A stretch of 64,000 nucleotides of DNA, from assembly GCA_964406515.1 (NCBI GenBank), contig CAYORV010000001.1, forward strand, positions 37,852-101,851, read 5' to 3'. The position numbers and the translations under genes were made by a program. The DNA comes from JAGLWP01 sp964406515 (lineage in GTDB: Archaea > Nanobdellota > Nanobdellia > Pacearchaeales > GW2011-AR1). A model generated the notes under the pieces. It made no database searches and was not told the origin of the DNA. It saw nothing but the letters and a program-made list of their open reading frames with translations. Position 1 is the stretch's first letter. Each line of letters starts with the position of its first letter. Shown here in pieces: positions 44,921 to 51,960 of the stretch.

Positions 44921-45208
44921 TCACATATATCCAAGATCTTCTAAACTTTCCTTCAAATCTGCTTCTTCCTCTCCGCTGTACCCCTTTCTCTTCTTATCTT
45001 CTTCATCCCACCGAACATTTCCCTTAATGCCTGCTTCCTCTTCTTTTGTATATCCTTTTCTTTCTGTTTCCCTTCCAGAAAACATCTGTTCTAAAATAAA
45101 AAGCAAGTAATCTTGAATTGATTTAAAATTTGTTTGTTTTATCCTCTCGTCTAATTTTTGTTTTAATTCTTCGGGGATTGAAATAATTATTTCAGCTGTC
45201 ATCTTCAC
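44921..45208 (-). CDS. Small ribbon-helix-helix-like protein with LGY-type tail (paralog)
   Basis: A protein of 95 residues. The first half (EIIISIPEELKQKLDERIKQT, SIQDYLLFILEQMF) has the same beta-helix-helix pattern as the copy at 43184. The middle is charged with repeated KGY(T/S)xEEEA segments, and the end is KESLEDLGYM. Its start overlaps the stop of the AlkP-like gene at 45205 by 4 nt, and its stop lies 1 nt before the start of the next AlkP-like gene. The pairing is therefore duplicated as a unit. Confidence 0.7.
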   Translation of the reverse strand: MKMTAEIIISIPEELKQKLDERIKQTNFKSIQDYLLFILEQMFSGRETERKGYTKEEEAGIKGNVRWDEEDKKRKGYSGEEEADLKESLEDLGYM

Positions 45209-46635
45209 AATAATTTATTTTTCTTTATAAGAATTTGTATTCTTCTTTTTTCATTTAATTTTTTCAAATCTCCTAAAGTTTTATCTAATTTTGATTTCAT
45301 TTCTCTTGTAACTTTTTTATTTTTTTCAGCTAAATTTATATTTTCGTCCGGATCTTTTTCTAAATCATATAATGCGGTAATTGGTCCGTGCGTTGTATTA
45401 CAGATTCCACATACAGTGTGCTCTTTTTCAGGGGATTCCATATATTTATATTTTTTTGTTCTAATTGCTCTTCTTTTTATTCCTGCATTTTGTTCTTCCA
45501 TAATGATAGAATCTCTAATCTCTTTATCCCGACCAAATAAAAGCGGGAATAAACTTTTACCATCAAATGATAAAGAATCGTACTTTATTCCAATTAAATC
45601 AAGAACTGTTGGAGCAAGATCTTCTAACTGGGTCAGTGCTTTAACATTTTTGTTTTGGGGAATTCCACTGCCAAAAATTATTAGGGGGATATTAAAAGAG
45701 ACATCATACACCCCCTCATTGTTGAAATAAACTTCATGTTCTCCAAGGCTTATCCCATGATCAGCGAATAAAAAAATGATAGTATCCTTTAGTAAATTCT
45801 CTTTTTTCAAAGTCTCAATTATTCTTCCTATCAATAAATCATCATAAAAAATGGCTGTATCATATTTTGTGGTTAATCCTTCGATGGTCTCATCAAATTT
45901 CCAACAACCCCTTGAAAAATCTATATCTTTTTTATTATACCCTTCCATAGAATTTAATACCTCAAAGATTTTTTTACCCCCCGAGGGGATAGTGAATTTT
46001 TTACTAAGAGCATAGGGAAACATATGGGGAACATGAGCATCATCATAATGTAACCATAAAAAAAAGTTGTTGTTTTTATTTTGTTTTATTATTTCTATTG
46101 CTTCATTTGTCATTCTTTCTCCATTATTATTAAATCTTATTTTGCTTTCCAACCTTTTTGGGGTAAGATGAGTATTATGCAAAATAAATTTGAAGAAATT
46201 GTATATTAATGGTTTTTTTTGGAGAGATTTTATTAAATTCCATTTTTTTGATGCTTCTAAACTATCTTGTTCAAAAAAATAATCAAATCCTTTTTTTTGC
46301 CAACCGAATAATTTTTCTAAAAAATGTGTTTTATAACCATGTTTTTGGAGTATTTCTGATAAGAGAACCCCCCCTGTATCAAAAAAAGAATTCATTTCTC
46401 TTTTAGAGGCATAATTCCCAAAATCTCTTGCTAAAATATGCCTTCCTCCGAGAATAGAGGAGAAAGATTTGTGAGTAACTGAGTAATACGAAAAAAAATT
46501 TTCGAATAATACTCCTTGGCTTGCATAAGAATCTATATTTGGGGAAGTATCTCTTTTATATCCATAACAACCAAGATTCCTTGGCCTTAAACCATCTACA
46601 GATAAAAAAATTATATTTGGTTTTTTATTTTCCAT
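45205..46635 (-). CDS. Alkaline-phosphatase-superfamily enzyme (tandem paralog)
   Basis: A protein of 476 residues. Key motifs match the gene at 43489: NIIFLSVDGLRPRNLGCYGY, nucleophile loop YSVTHKSFSSILGGRH, and the metal site FLFADHGISLGEH. Again Thr replaces the Cys or Ser needed for formylglycine, so it is better called a phosphatase or phosphotransferase than a sulfatase. It leads a minus-strand operon of four genes with a TATA-like element at 46654-46667. The substrate is probably a phosphate or phosphonate ester on the glycan, as an inference from neighbours. Confidence 0.82.
   Translation of the reverse strand: MENKKPNIIFLSVDGLRPRNLGCYGYKRDTSPNIDSYASQGVLFENFFSYYSVTHKSFSSILGGRHILARDFGNYASKREMNSFFDTGGVLLSEILQKHGYKTHFLEKLFGWQKKGFDYFFEQDSLEASKKWNLIKSLQKKPLIYNFFKFILHNTHLTPKRLESKIRFNNNGERMTNEAIEIIKQNKNNNFFLWLHYDDAHVPHMFPYALSKKFTIPSGGKKIFEVLNSMEGYNKKDIDFSRGCWKFDETIEGLTTKYDTAIFYDDLLIGRIIETLKKENLLKDTIIFLFADHGISLGEHEVYFNNEGVYDVSFNIPLIIFGSGIPQNKNVKALTQLEDLAPTVLDLIGIKYDSLSFDGKSLFPLLFGRDKEIRDSIIMEEQNAGIKRRAIRTKKYKYMESPEKEHTVCGICNTTHGPITALYDLEKDPDENINLAEKNKKVTREMKSKLDKTLGDLKKLNEKRRIQILIKKNKLL
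45316..45404. repeat. 89-bp perfect repeat, copy 2 (within AlkP paralog)
   Basis: Identical to 43600-43688. The distance between copies is 1716 bp, which is the period of the duplicated two-gene module. Confidence 0.8.
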
Positions 46636-46653
46636 TCATCTTAATATTTTAAT

Positions 46654-46667
46654 CTATTTTTAAATTT
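46654..46667 (-). promoter_or_regulatory. TATA-like element for the AlkP/RHH operon
   Basis: The minus strand reads AATTTAAAAATAG about 20 nt before the ATG at 46635. The divergent small RHH gene starts at 46721, so this short gap holds two promoters. Confidence 0.5.
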
Positions 46668-46720
46668 TATGGACCTGGAATAGTAGAAATGTTTTAATAC
46701 CTTAATTTCATTTGTGAAGC

Positions 46721-46939
46721 ATGGATAAAAAAAGAGAATATGGAACAGTATCATTACCCTTGCCACTAATAACTTCTATTAAAGATAAGATTGAAGGAAC
46801 AGGAATACATTCTGTTTCTGCTTATATTTGTTTTATTCTTAGACAGATTCTTTCTTCTCCAGAAGAGAGTGATACTCCTTTAGACCGAAAAACAGAAGAA
46901 GAGATTAAAAAGAGATTAAAAAAATTAGGCTATATCTAA
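46721..46939 (+). CDS. Small ribbon-helix-helix-like protein (third paralog, upstream of the phosphonate operon)
   Basis: A protein of 72 residues. It begins with YGTVSLPLPLITSIKDKIEG, then SVSAYICFILRQIL, again a beta-helix-helix pattern, and ends KRLKKLGYI. It lies 63 nt before the phosphonate operon and divergent from the AlkP/RHH operon. It could regulate one or both transcripts, or bind the AlkP-like proteins. It lacks the long acidic linker of the other two. The role is not established. Confidence 0.65.
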   Translation: MDKKREYGTVSLPLPLITSIKDKIEGTGIHSVSAYICFILRQILSSPEESDTPLDRKTEEEIKKRLKKLGYI

Positions 46940-46960
46940 TAAAATTTATTACCGAGGAAT

Positions 46961-46980
46961 ACTAAATAAGATTTAAAAAG
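46961..46980 (+). promoter_or_regulatory. Promoter of the phosphonate operon
   Basis: ACTAAATAAGATTTAAAAAG lies 22 nt before the ATG at 47003. It is a weaker match to the shared motif (CTCAATAATCTTTAAAA). Confidence 0.5.
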
Positions 46981-47002
46981 TAATTATATATAATTATATA
47001 CA

Positions 47003-48421
47003 ATGGCAGAGGTTTCAAAAAAGAACGTGAGTAAAATAATGTTTCTAACTCCTAGATATACTTTGTTTAAAAATGATGTTAGAAGATGTGTGACTCCTCT
47101 TGGATTAGCTTATTTAGGAGCATACTTGGAAAGAGAAGGTTATGAAGTAAAAATTCTTGATGTTGCTAATGAAGGGTATAATAATATTAAACCCAATTGT
47201 GAGTTTATTACTTTTGGTTTAAATGATGAAGAAATTAAAGAAAAAATCAAAGAATTTCAACCAGATATTGTTGGAGTTTCTTGTATATTTTCGACACAAG
47301 CAGAGAATGCAAAAGAGATTCTTAAGCTTGTTAAAGAAATTGATTCTGAAATTTTTACGATGATTGGGGGTTCTCATCCAACTTATGATTTATTAAATAT
47401 TTTAGATAAAAATTATGTTGATTTTGTGGTGATGGGAGAAGGAGAATTGCCTGTTTCCCAATTACTGCTTGCATTAAATGAAGGAAAAGACCTATCTAAA
47501 ATTGGGGGTCTTGCATACAAGTCAAACGGAAATAAAATAATAAACACCAACAAACAATATGTTGAAAACTTAGATGAATTAGCCTTTCCTGCGAGACATC
47601 TCTTAAATATGGATATGTATTTTAAGATTAATGCTCCACAAAACCCATATCCACAGGGAAAAAGGGTTGCTCAAATAATTACATCAAGGGGTTGCTCAGC
47701 GAAATGTGTTTTTTGTACAACTACTAATTTTTGGGGGAATCGCCATAGAGGAAGAAGTGCTGAAAAAGTAATTGAAGAAATAAAGGAAATGAAGGAAAAA
47801 TATAATATAGATGAAATTCAAATCACAGATGATAATTTTACATTGAACAAAGAAAGAGCTATGCAAATTTTAGAAGGTATTAAGAATTTGAATTTATATT
47901 GGTGTGCTCCCCAAGGGATTGCTGTTTGGGCCCTAGACGAAGAATTATTGGAAAAGATGAAGGAAAGTGGTTGTTATCAATTGACTTTTGCTGTTGAAAG
48001 TGGTAATCAAAAAGTGCTGAATGAAATTGTGAAAAAGCCATTAAATCTTCAAAAAGTTAAACCTCTTGTCAAAAAAGCCAAGGAACTTGGAATTAAAGTT
48101 CATTCTTTTGCTATTTGTGGCTTACCTGGAGAAACAATAGAAAATATGCAAGAAACCTATGATTTTGTAAAAAATTGTAATTTTGATAGTGCTTCTTTTT
48201 TTGTTGCTACTCCCCTAATTGGTTCTGAATTATTGGAAACTTGTAAAAGAGAAGGTTGCTTAAGAAAAGAAATGACTTGTAAGGACCAATTGTTTAAGAT
48301 TGGGAATATCTCAACTAAAGAATTTACTGCTAAACAAGTTCAGGAAATTTGTGCTAAGTTTAACAAGGAATATAATAAAAATGATACCAGGGAGAAAAAA
48401 TTTGAAGATGAAAAATATTGA
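47003..48421 (+). CDS. Fom3-like B12-dependent radical SAM methyltransferase (candidate)
   Basis: A protein of 472 residues. The cobalamin-binding domain lies at residues 10-150 and starts with a segment very like the one I recall from Fom3 (LFKNDVRRCVTPLGLAYLGA, then EREGYEVKILDV). The radical SAM motif CSAKCVFC has cysteines at 231, 235 and 238 and is followed by TTTNFWG, then AVESGNQKVL and VKKPLNL. Fom3 adds a methyl group from methylcobalamin to C2 of CMP-hydroxyethylphosphonate. The gene overlaps the cytidylyltransferase-PEP mutase gene by 14 nt, which makes the phosphonate role much more likely than for the other B12 radical SAM genes here. A generic B12 radical SAM enzyme remains possible. 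Confidence 0.8.
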   Translation: MAEVSKKNVSKIMFLTPRYTLFKNDVRRCVTPLGLAYLGAYLEREGYEVKILDVANEGYNNIKPNCEFITFGLNDEEIKEKIKEFQPDIVGVSCIFSTQAENAKEILKLVKEIDSEIFTMIGGSHPTYDLLNILDKNYVDFVVMGEGELPVSQLLLALNEGKDLSKIGGLAYKSNGNKIINTNKQYVENLDELAFPARHLLNMDMYFKINAPQNPYPQGKRVAQIITSRGCSAKCVFCTTTNFWGNRHRGRSAEKVIEEIKEMKEKYNIDEIQITDDNFTLNKERAMQILEGIKNLNLYWCAPQGIAVWALDEELLEKMKESGCYQLTFAVESGNQKVLNEIVKKPLNLQKVKPLVKKAKELGIKVHSFAICGLPGETIENMQETYDFVKNCNFDSASFFVATPLIGSELLETCKREGCLRKEMTCKDQLFKIGNISTKEFTAKQVQEICAKFNKEYNKNDTREKKFEDEKY

Positions 48422-49742
48422 AAATAAAAAAAGTGAAGATAAACCAAAAAAGATTTATGTGGCTATGTGTGCAGATTTGTTGCATCATGGACATATTAAC
48501 ATTATAAAAGAAAGTAGGAAATTGGGAGAAGTTGTAGTTGGTTTGCTTACAGATGAGGCCATTGCGAGTTATAAAAGAGTTCCTCTTATCCCTTATGAAC
48601 AAAGGAAAATAATTGTTGAGAATATAAAAGGTGTAAAAGAAGTTGTGGCTCAGGAAAATTTTGATTATGTTCCTACACTTAAAAAAGTGAGACCAGATTA
48701 TGTTGTTCACGGAGATGATTGGAAAACAGGAATTCAAAGGAAGGTTCGGCAAAGAATTATAGATGTGCTTAATGAATGGGGAGGTAAAATTGTAGAAATA
48801 CCTTATACCAAAGGCATGTCCTCCACAGGACTACAAGGAAATGTAAAAGAAATAGGAATCACTCGAGAAATGAGAACGAAAAGATTAAGGAGGTTGCTTG
48901 AATTTAAACCACTGGTAAAAATTTTAGAATCCCATAATGGGTTGACAGCTATGATCGTAGAAAATACATTCATTGAAGAAAATAATGTAAAAAAAGAATT
49001 TGATGGTGTATGGGTAAGTAGTTTAACTGACTCTGTCTCCAAAGGAAAGCCAGACACAGGAATTGTAGATTTGACTTCTAGATTGAGTACAATAAATCAT
49101 ATTTTAGAAGTGACTACAAAACCAATAATTCTTGATGGAGACAATGGGGGGGAAATTGAACATTTTTCATCCATGGTAAGAACATTGGAAAGATTGGGAG
49201 TTTCTGCAGTAATAATTGAAGATAAAATTGGATTCAAAAGAAATTCTTTATTTGGAACAGAAGCAAACCAATCACAAGAAGAGGTTTCAAAATTTGCAGA
49301 GAAAATTTCTGCAGGGAAAAAAGTACAATTAGAAGATGATTTTATGATTATCTCGAGGATTGAAAGTTTAATTTTAGGAAAAGGAATTTATGATGCTCTT
49401 ATTAGGGCAAAAGCATATATTGAAGCTGGAGCAGATGCCATAATGATTCACAGTAAAGAAAGAGATGGGAAAGAAATTTTAGAATTTTGTAAACAATATT
49501 CTCAAATTGAAAATAAAGTGCCCTTGGTCGTTGTGCCCTCTACATATAGCCATATTAAGGAAGAAGAATTAATCAATGCTGGAGTAAATATGGTTATCTA
49601 TGCCAACCATTTATTAAGAAGTGCATATCCTGCAATGAAAAAAACAGCTGAAAAAATTTTATTGAATGAGAGAGCGTATGAGTGTGAAGAAGATTGCATG
49701 CCTATCAAAGATCTTCTAAATTTAATTTCTGAAGGAAGATGA
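48408..49742 (+). CDS. pepM: Fom1-like cytidylyltransferase-phosphoenolpyruvate mutase fusion
   Basis: About 444 residues from the Met at 48408. Earlier Met codons (48300, 48381) would extend it into the upstream gene without adding a recognisable domain. Residues 15-145 are a cytidylyltransferase with HHGH at 26-29 and MSSTG as the C-terminal loop. Residues 155-440 are PEP mutase, with DGDNGGE and the diagnostic EDKxxxKxNS motif (E271 to S280). PEP mutase converts phosphoenolpyruvate to phosphonopyruvate. In Fom1 the attached cytidylyltransferase makes CMP-hydroxyethylphosphonate. It overlaps the decarboxylase gene by 4 nt. The PEP mutase call is firm. The cytidylyltransferase substrate is inferred from Fom1. 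Confidence 0.92.
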   Translation: MKNIENKKSEDKPKKIYVAMCADLLHHGHINIIKESRKLGEVVVGLLTDEAIASYKRVPLIPYEQRKIIVENIKGVKEVVAQENFDYVPTLKKVRPDYVVHGDDWKTGIQRKVRQRIIDVLNEWGGKIVEIPYTKGMSSTGLQGNVKEIGITREMRTKRLRRLLEFKPLVKILESHNGLTAMIVENTFIEENNVKKEFDGVWVSSLTDSVSKGKPDTGIVDLTSRLSTINHILEVTTKPIILDGDNGGEIEHFSSMVRTLERLGVSAVIIEDKIGFKRNSLFGTEANQSQEEVSKFAEKISAGKKVQLEDDFMIISRIESLILGKGIYDALIRAKAYIEAGADAIMIHSKERDGKEILEFCKQYSQIENKVPLVVVPSTYSHIKEEELINAGVNMVIYANHLLRSAYPAMKKTAEKILLNERAYECEEDCMPIKDLLNLISEGR

Positions 49743-50860
49743 TATCCTGCTCTGATTTAGCACACGTGTTTAAGGAAAATGATTTGACTTATTTTGCCGG
49801 TGTGCCTGATTCTACTTTTAAGGACTGGATGAGTTTTTTAGCAGATAGAAATAATTTAACAAACCGAATTGCATGTAATGAATGTGAGGCTATTGCTCTT
49901 GCAACGGGATATCATCTTTCAACAAAAAATGTTGGAGTTGTTTATATGCAAAATTCTGGTTTAGGAAAAACAGTGAATCCTTTGACATCTTTAGCATCAA
50001 AAGAAGTTTATGGAATTCCTCTTATTTTAATGATTGGTTGGAGAGGAGAACCTGGAAAAAAGGATGAACCCCAACATAAAATGATGGGGAGAATTATGGA
50101 ATCTCAACTTAAAACACTAGAAATTCCTTATTCAGTTCTCCCAGATAATATTGAAGATGTAGAAGAAACAATACGATGGGCTAAACAGACTGCAAAACAA
50201 AACAACTATGCTTCAGCAATAATTATTAAAAAAAATACCTTGGAAAAATATGTCTCTGAGAATTCTACTGAAACAAATTATGAAATGTCAAGGGAAGAGG
50301 CAATAAAAACTGTGATTGATAATTTGGAAGGAAATGAGGCAATTGTTTCAACAACAGGAAAAACTTCAAGAGAATTATTTGAATATCGGATTGCTCAAGG
50401 AGAAAAAGTCAGAGATTTTTTGACTCTTGGAAGCATGGGATGTTCTGCTTCAATTGTAGCAGAAGTGGCTTTGCAAAAACCTGATAAAAAGATTTATTGT
50501 TTTGATGGAGATGGAGCCGTGTTGATGCAAATGGGGGCATTGTCCACTATTGGAAAATATAAACCAAAAAACTTTACTCATGTGATTTTTGATAATGCTT
50601 CTTATGATTCAACAGGAGGGCAACCAACGAATTCAAGGAATGTTGATTTTGCACAGGTGGCAGAATCTTGTGGATATGTTAATACAAGAGTTGTTAAGAC
50701 AAAAAGTGATTTAGGAAGAGTTGTTGAGAAATTAAGAAATTTAGAAGGGCCTAACATAGTTGTTGTTAATATTAATAAAGGATCGAGGAAGAATCTTGGA
50801 AGACCCACAACAACACCCGAAGAAGATAAAACATCATTTATGGAATTTTTAGAAAAATGA
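49739..50860 (+). CDS. Phosphonopyruvate decarboxylase
   Basis: A protein of 373 residues, the usual length for this thiamine diphosphate enzyme (Fom2, AepY). The N-terminal Pyr domain begins LTYFAGVPDSTFKDWMSFL with NECEAIALATGYHL for the catalytic Glu. The PP domain has the cofactor motif DGDGAVLMQMGALSTI near residues 256-271, followed by DNASYDSTGGQPT. It removes carbon dioxide from phosphonopyruvate to give phosphonoacetaldehyde, which drives the unfavourable PEP mutase step. Its ends overlap both neighbours by 4 nt. Confidence 0.92.
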   Translation: MISCSDLAHVFKENDLTYFAGVPDSTFKDWMSFLADRNNLTNRIACNECEAIALATGYHLSTKNVGVVYMQNSGLGKTVNPLTSLASKEVYGIPLILMIGWRGEPGKKDEPQHKMMGRIMESQLKTLEIPYSVLPDNIEDVEETIRWAKQTAKQNNYASAIIIKKNTLEKYVSENSTETNYEMSREEAIKTVIDNLEGNEAIVSTTGKTSRELFEYRIAQGEKVRDFLTLGSMGCSASIVAEVALQKPDKKIYCFDGDGAVLMQMGALSTIGKYKPKNFTHVIFDNASYDSTGGQPTNSRNVDFAQVAESCGYVNTRVVKTKSDLGRVVEKLRNLEGPNIVVVNINKGSRKNLGRPTTTPEEDKTSFMEFLEK

Positions 50861-51960
50861 AACAACAAGAGTATTTTGACTTTGGAAGTTTAGAGAATCT
50901 TAGAGATATTTTGGAATATGAAAAATCAAGGAATGTTTTTCTTGTTACTGGAAGAGATTCTTATGAAAAATGTGGAGCTAAAGAAAAAATAGAAACGATC
51001 TTAGGAAATTCAGAAATTGGTTTTACAAGATTTTGTGATTTTTTTTCTAATCCTAACATAAAAGATATACAAAAAGGGTGTGATTCATTTAAGAAGAAAA
51101 ACTATGATCTTATTATGGGTGTTGGTGGTGGAAGTGTTATTGATACTGCAAAAGCCATTAAATTATTCAATTGCCCAAAAGCAGAGAAAATTCCTTTGAT
51201 CGCGATACCAACGACTGCCGGAAGCGGAAGTGAAGCTACGTGGTTTGTTGTTTTTTACAAAGGAAAAGAAAAACAATCTTGGGGAAATGAAACAATTACA
51301 TTGCCCAATTATTCAGTCATTGACCCAAAATTAACAATGTCTCTGTCAAGAAAGGTTGCTGCGAGTACTGGTATGGATGCATTGGCTCAAGCAGTTGAAT
51401 CATATTGGTGCATTAATTCAACAGATGAATCAAAAAGAATTGCAAGACAATCGATAAAATTAACCTTAAAAAATTTGGAAAGAGCTGTTAATGGGAAAGG
51501 TAAGAGAGCAAGAGGAAATATGGCGTTATCTTCGAATCTTGCAGGAAAGGCCATTAACCTCACAAGGACTACTGCTTGTCATTCAATAGCTTATCCCATT
51601 ACTTCTTATTTTGATGTTGCCCATGGGCATGCTGTTGGTTTAACTTTAGGAGAAATGCTGACTTATAATTCTAAAGTAACTGAAGGAGATTGTAATGATG
51701 GTAGGGGATTTGAGTATGCTAGAAAAACGATTAATGAATTAGTTGAGATATTTGAAGTAGGGTGTGTTGATGGAACTTCTCGTAGAATTAAAAATTTGAT
51801 GGATTCAATTGGATTAGAGACACGATTATCTGAAATAGAAATTGGCGAACAAGGAAGGGAGATTATAATCGACAAAGGATTTAAACCAGAAAGGGTTAAA
51901 AACAATCCAAGGATATTAACAAGGAATGGATTGAGGAAAATTTTGGAGAAGATTGCTTAA
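50857..51960 (+). CDS. Iron-containing alcohol dehydrogenase, phosphonoacetaldehyde reductase-like
   Basis: A protein of 367 residues. The NAD(P)-binding loop GVGGGSVIDTAKAI lies near residues 88-101, TTAGSGSEAT near 120, and metal ligands are in MDALAQAVESYW and FDVAHGHAVGLTLGE. Enzymes such as FomC and PhpC reduce phosphonoacetaldehyde to 2-hydroxyethylphosphonate. The overlap with the decarboxylase gene argues for that role. It is the last step common to hydroxyethylphosphonate routes. The reductase assignment rests on family and position. Confidence 0.88.
   Translation: MKQQEYFDFGSLENLRDILEYEKSRNVFLVTGRDSYEKCGAKEKIETILGNSEIGFTRFCDFFSNPNIKDIQKGCDSFKKKNYDLIMGVGGGSVIDTAKAIKLFNCPKAEKIPLIAIPTTAGSGSEATWFVVFYKGKEKQSWGNETITLPNYSVIDPKLTMSLSRKVAASTGMDALAQAVESYWCINSTDESKRIARQSIKLTLKNLERAVNGKGKRARGNMALSSNLAGKAINLTRTTACHSIAYPITSYFDVAHGHAVGLTLGEMLTYNSKVTEGDCNDGRGFEYARKTINELVEIFEVGCVDGTSRRIKNLMDSIGLETRLSEIEIGEQGREIIIDKGFKPERVKNNPRILTRNGLRKILEKIA

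Noticed and set aside
43489..46635. Annotation of the two AlkP-family genes as arylsulfatases
   Set aside because: The nucleophile loop has Thr in place of the formylglycine-forming Cys or Ser and lacks the x-Pro-x-Arg part.
48300..48407. N-terminal extension of the PEP mutase fusion from Met 48300
   Set aside because: It lies within the upstream radical SAM gene in another frame and adds no recognisable domain. Met at 48408 is close to the cytidylyltransferase start.
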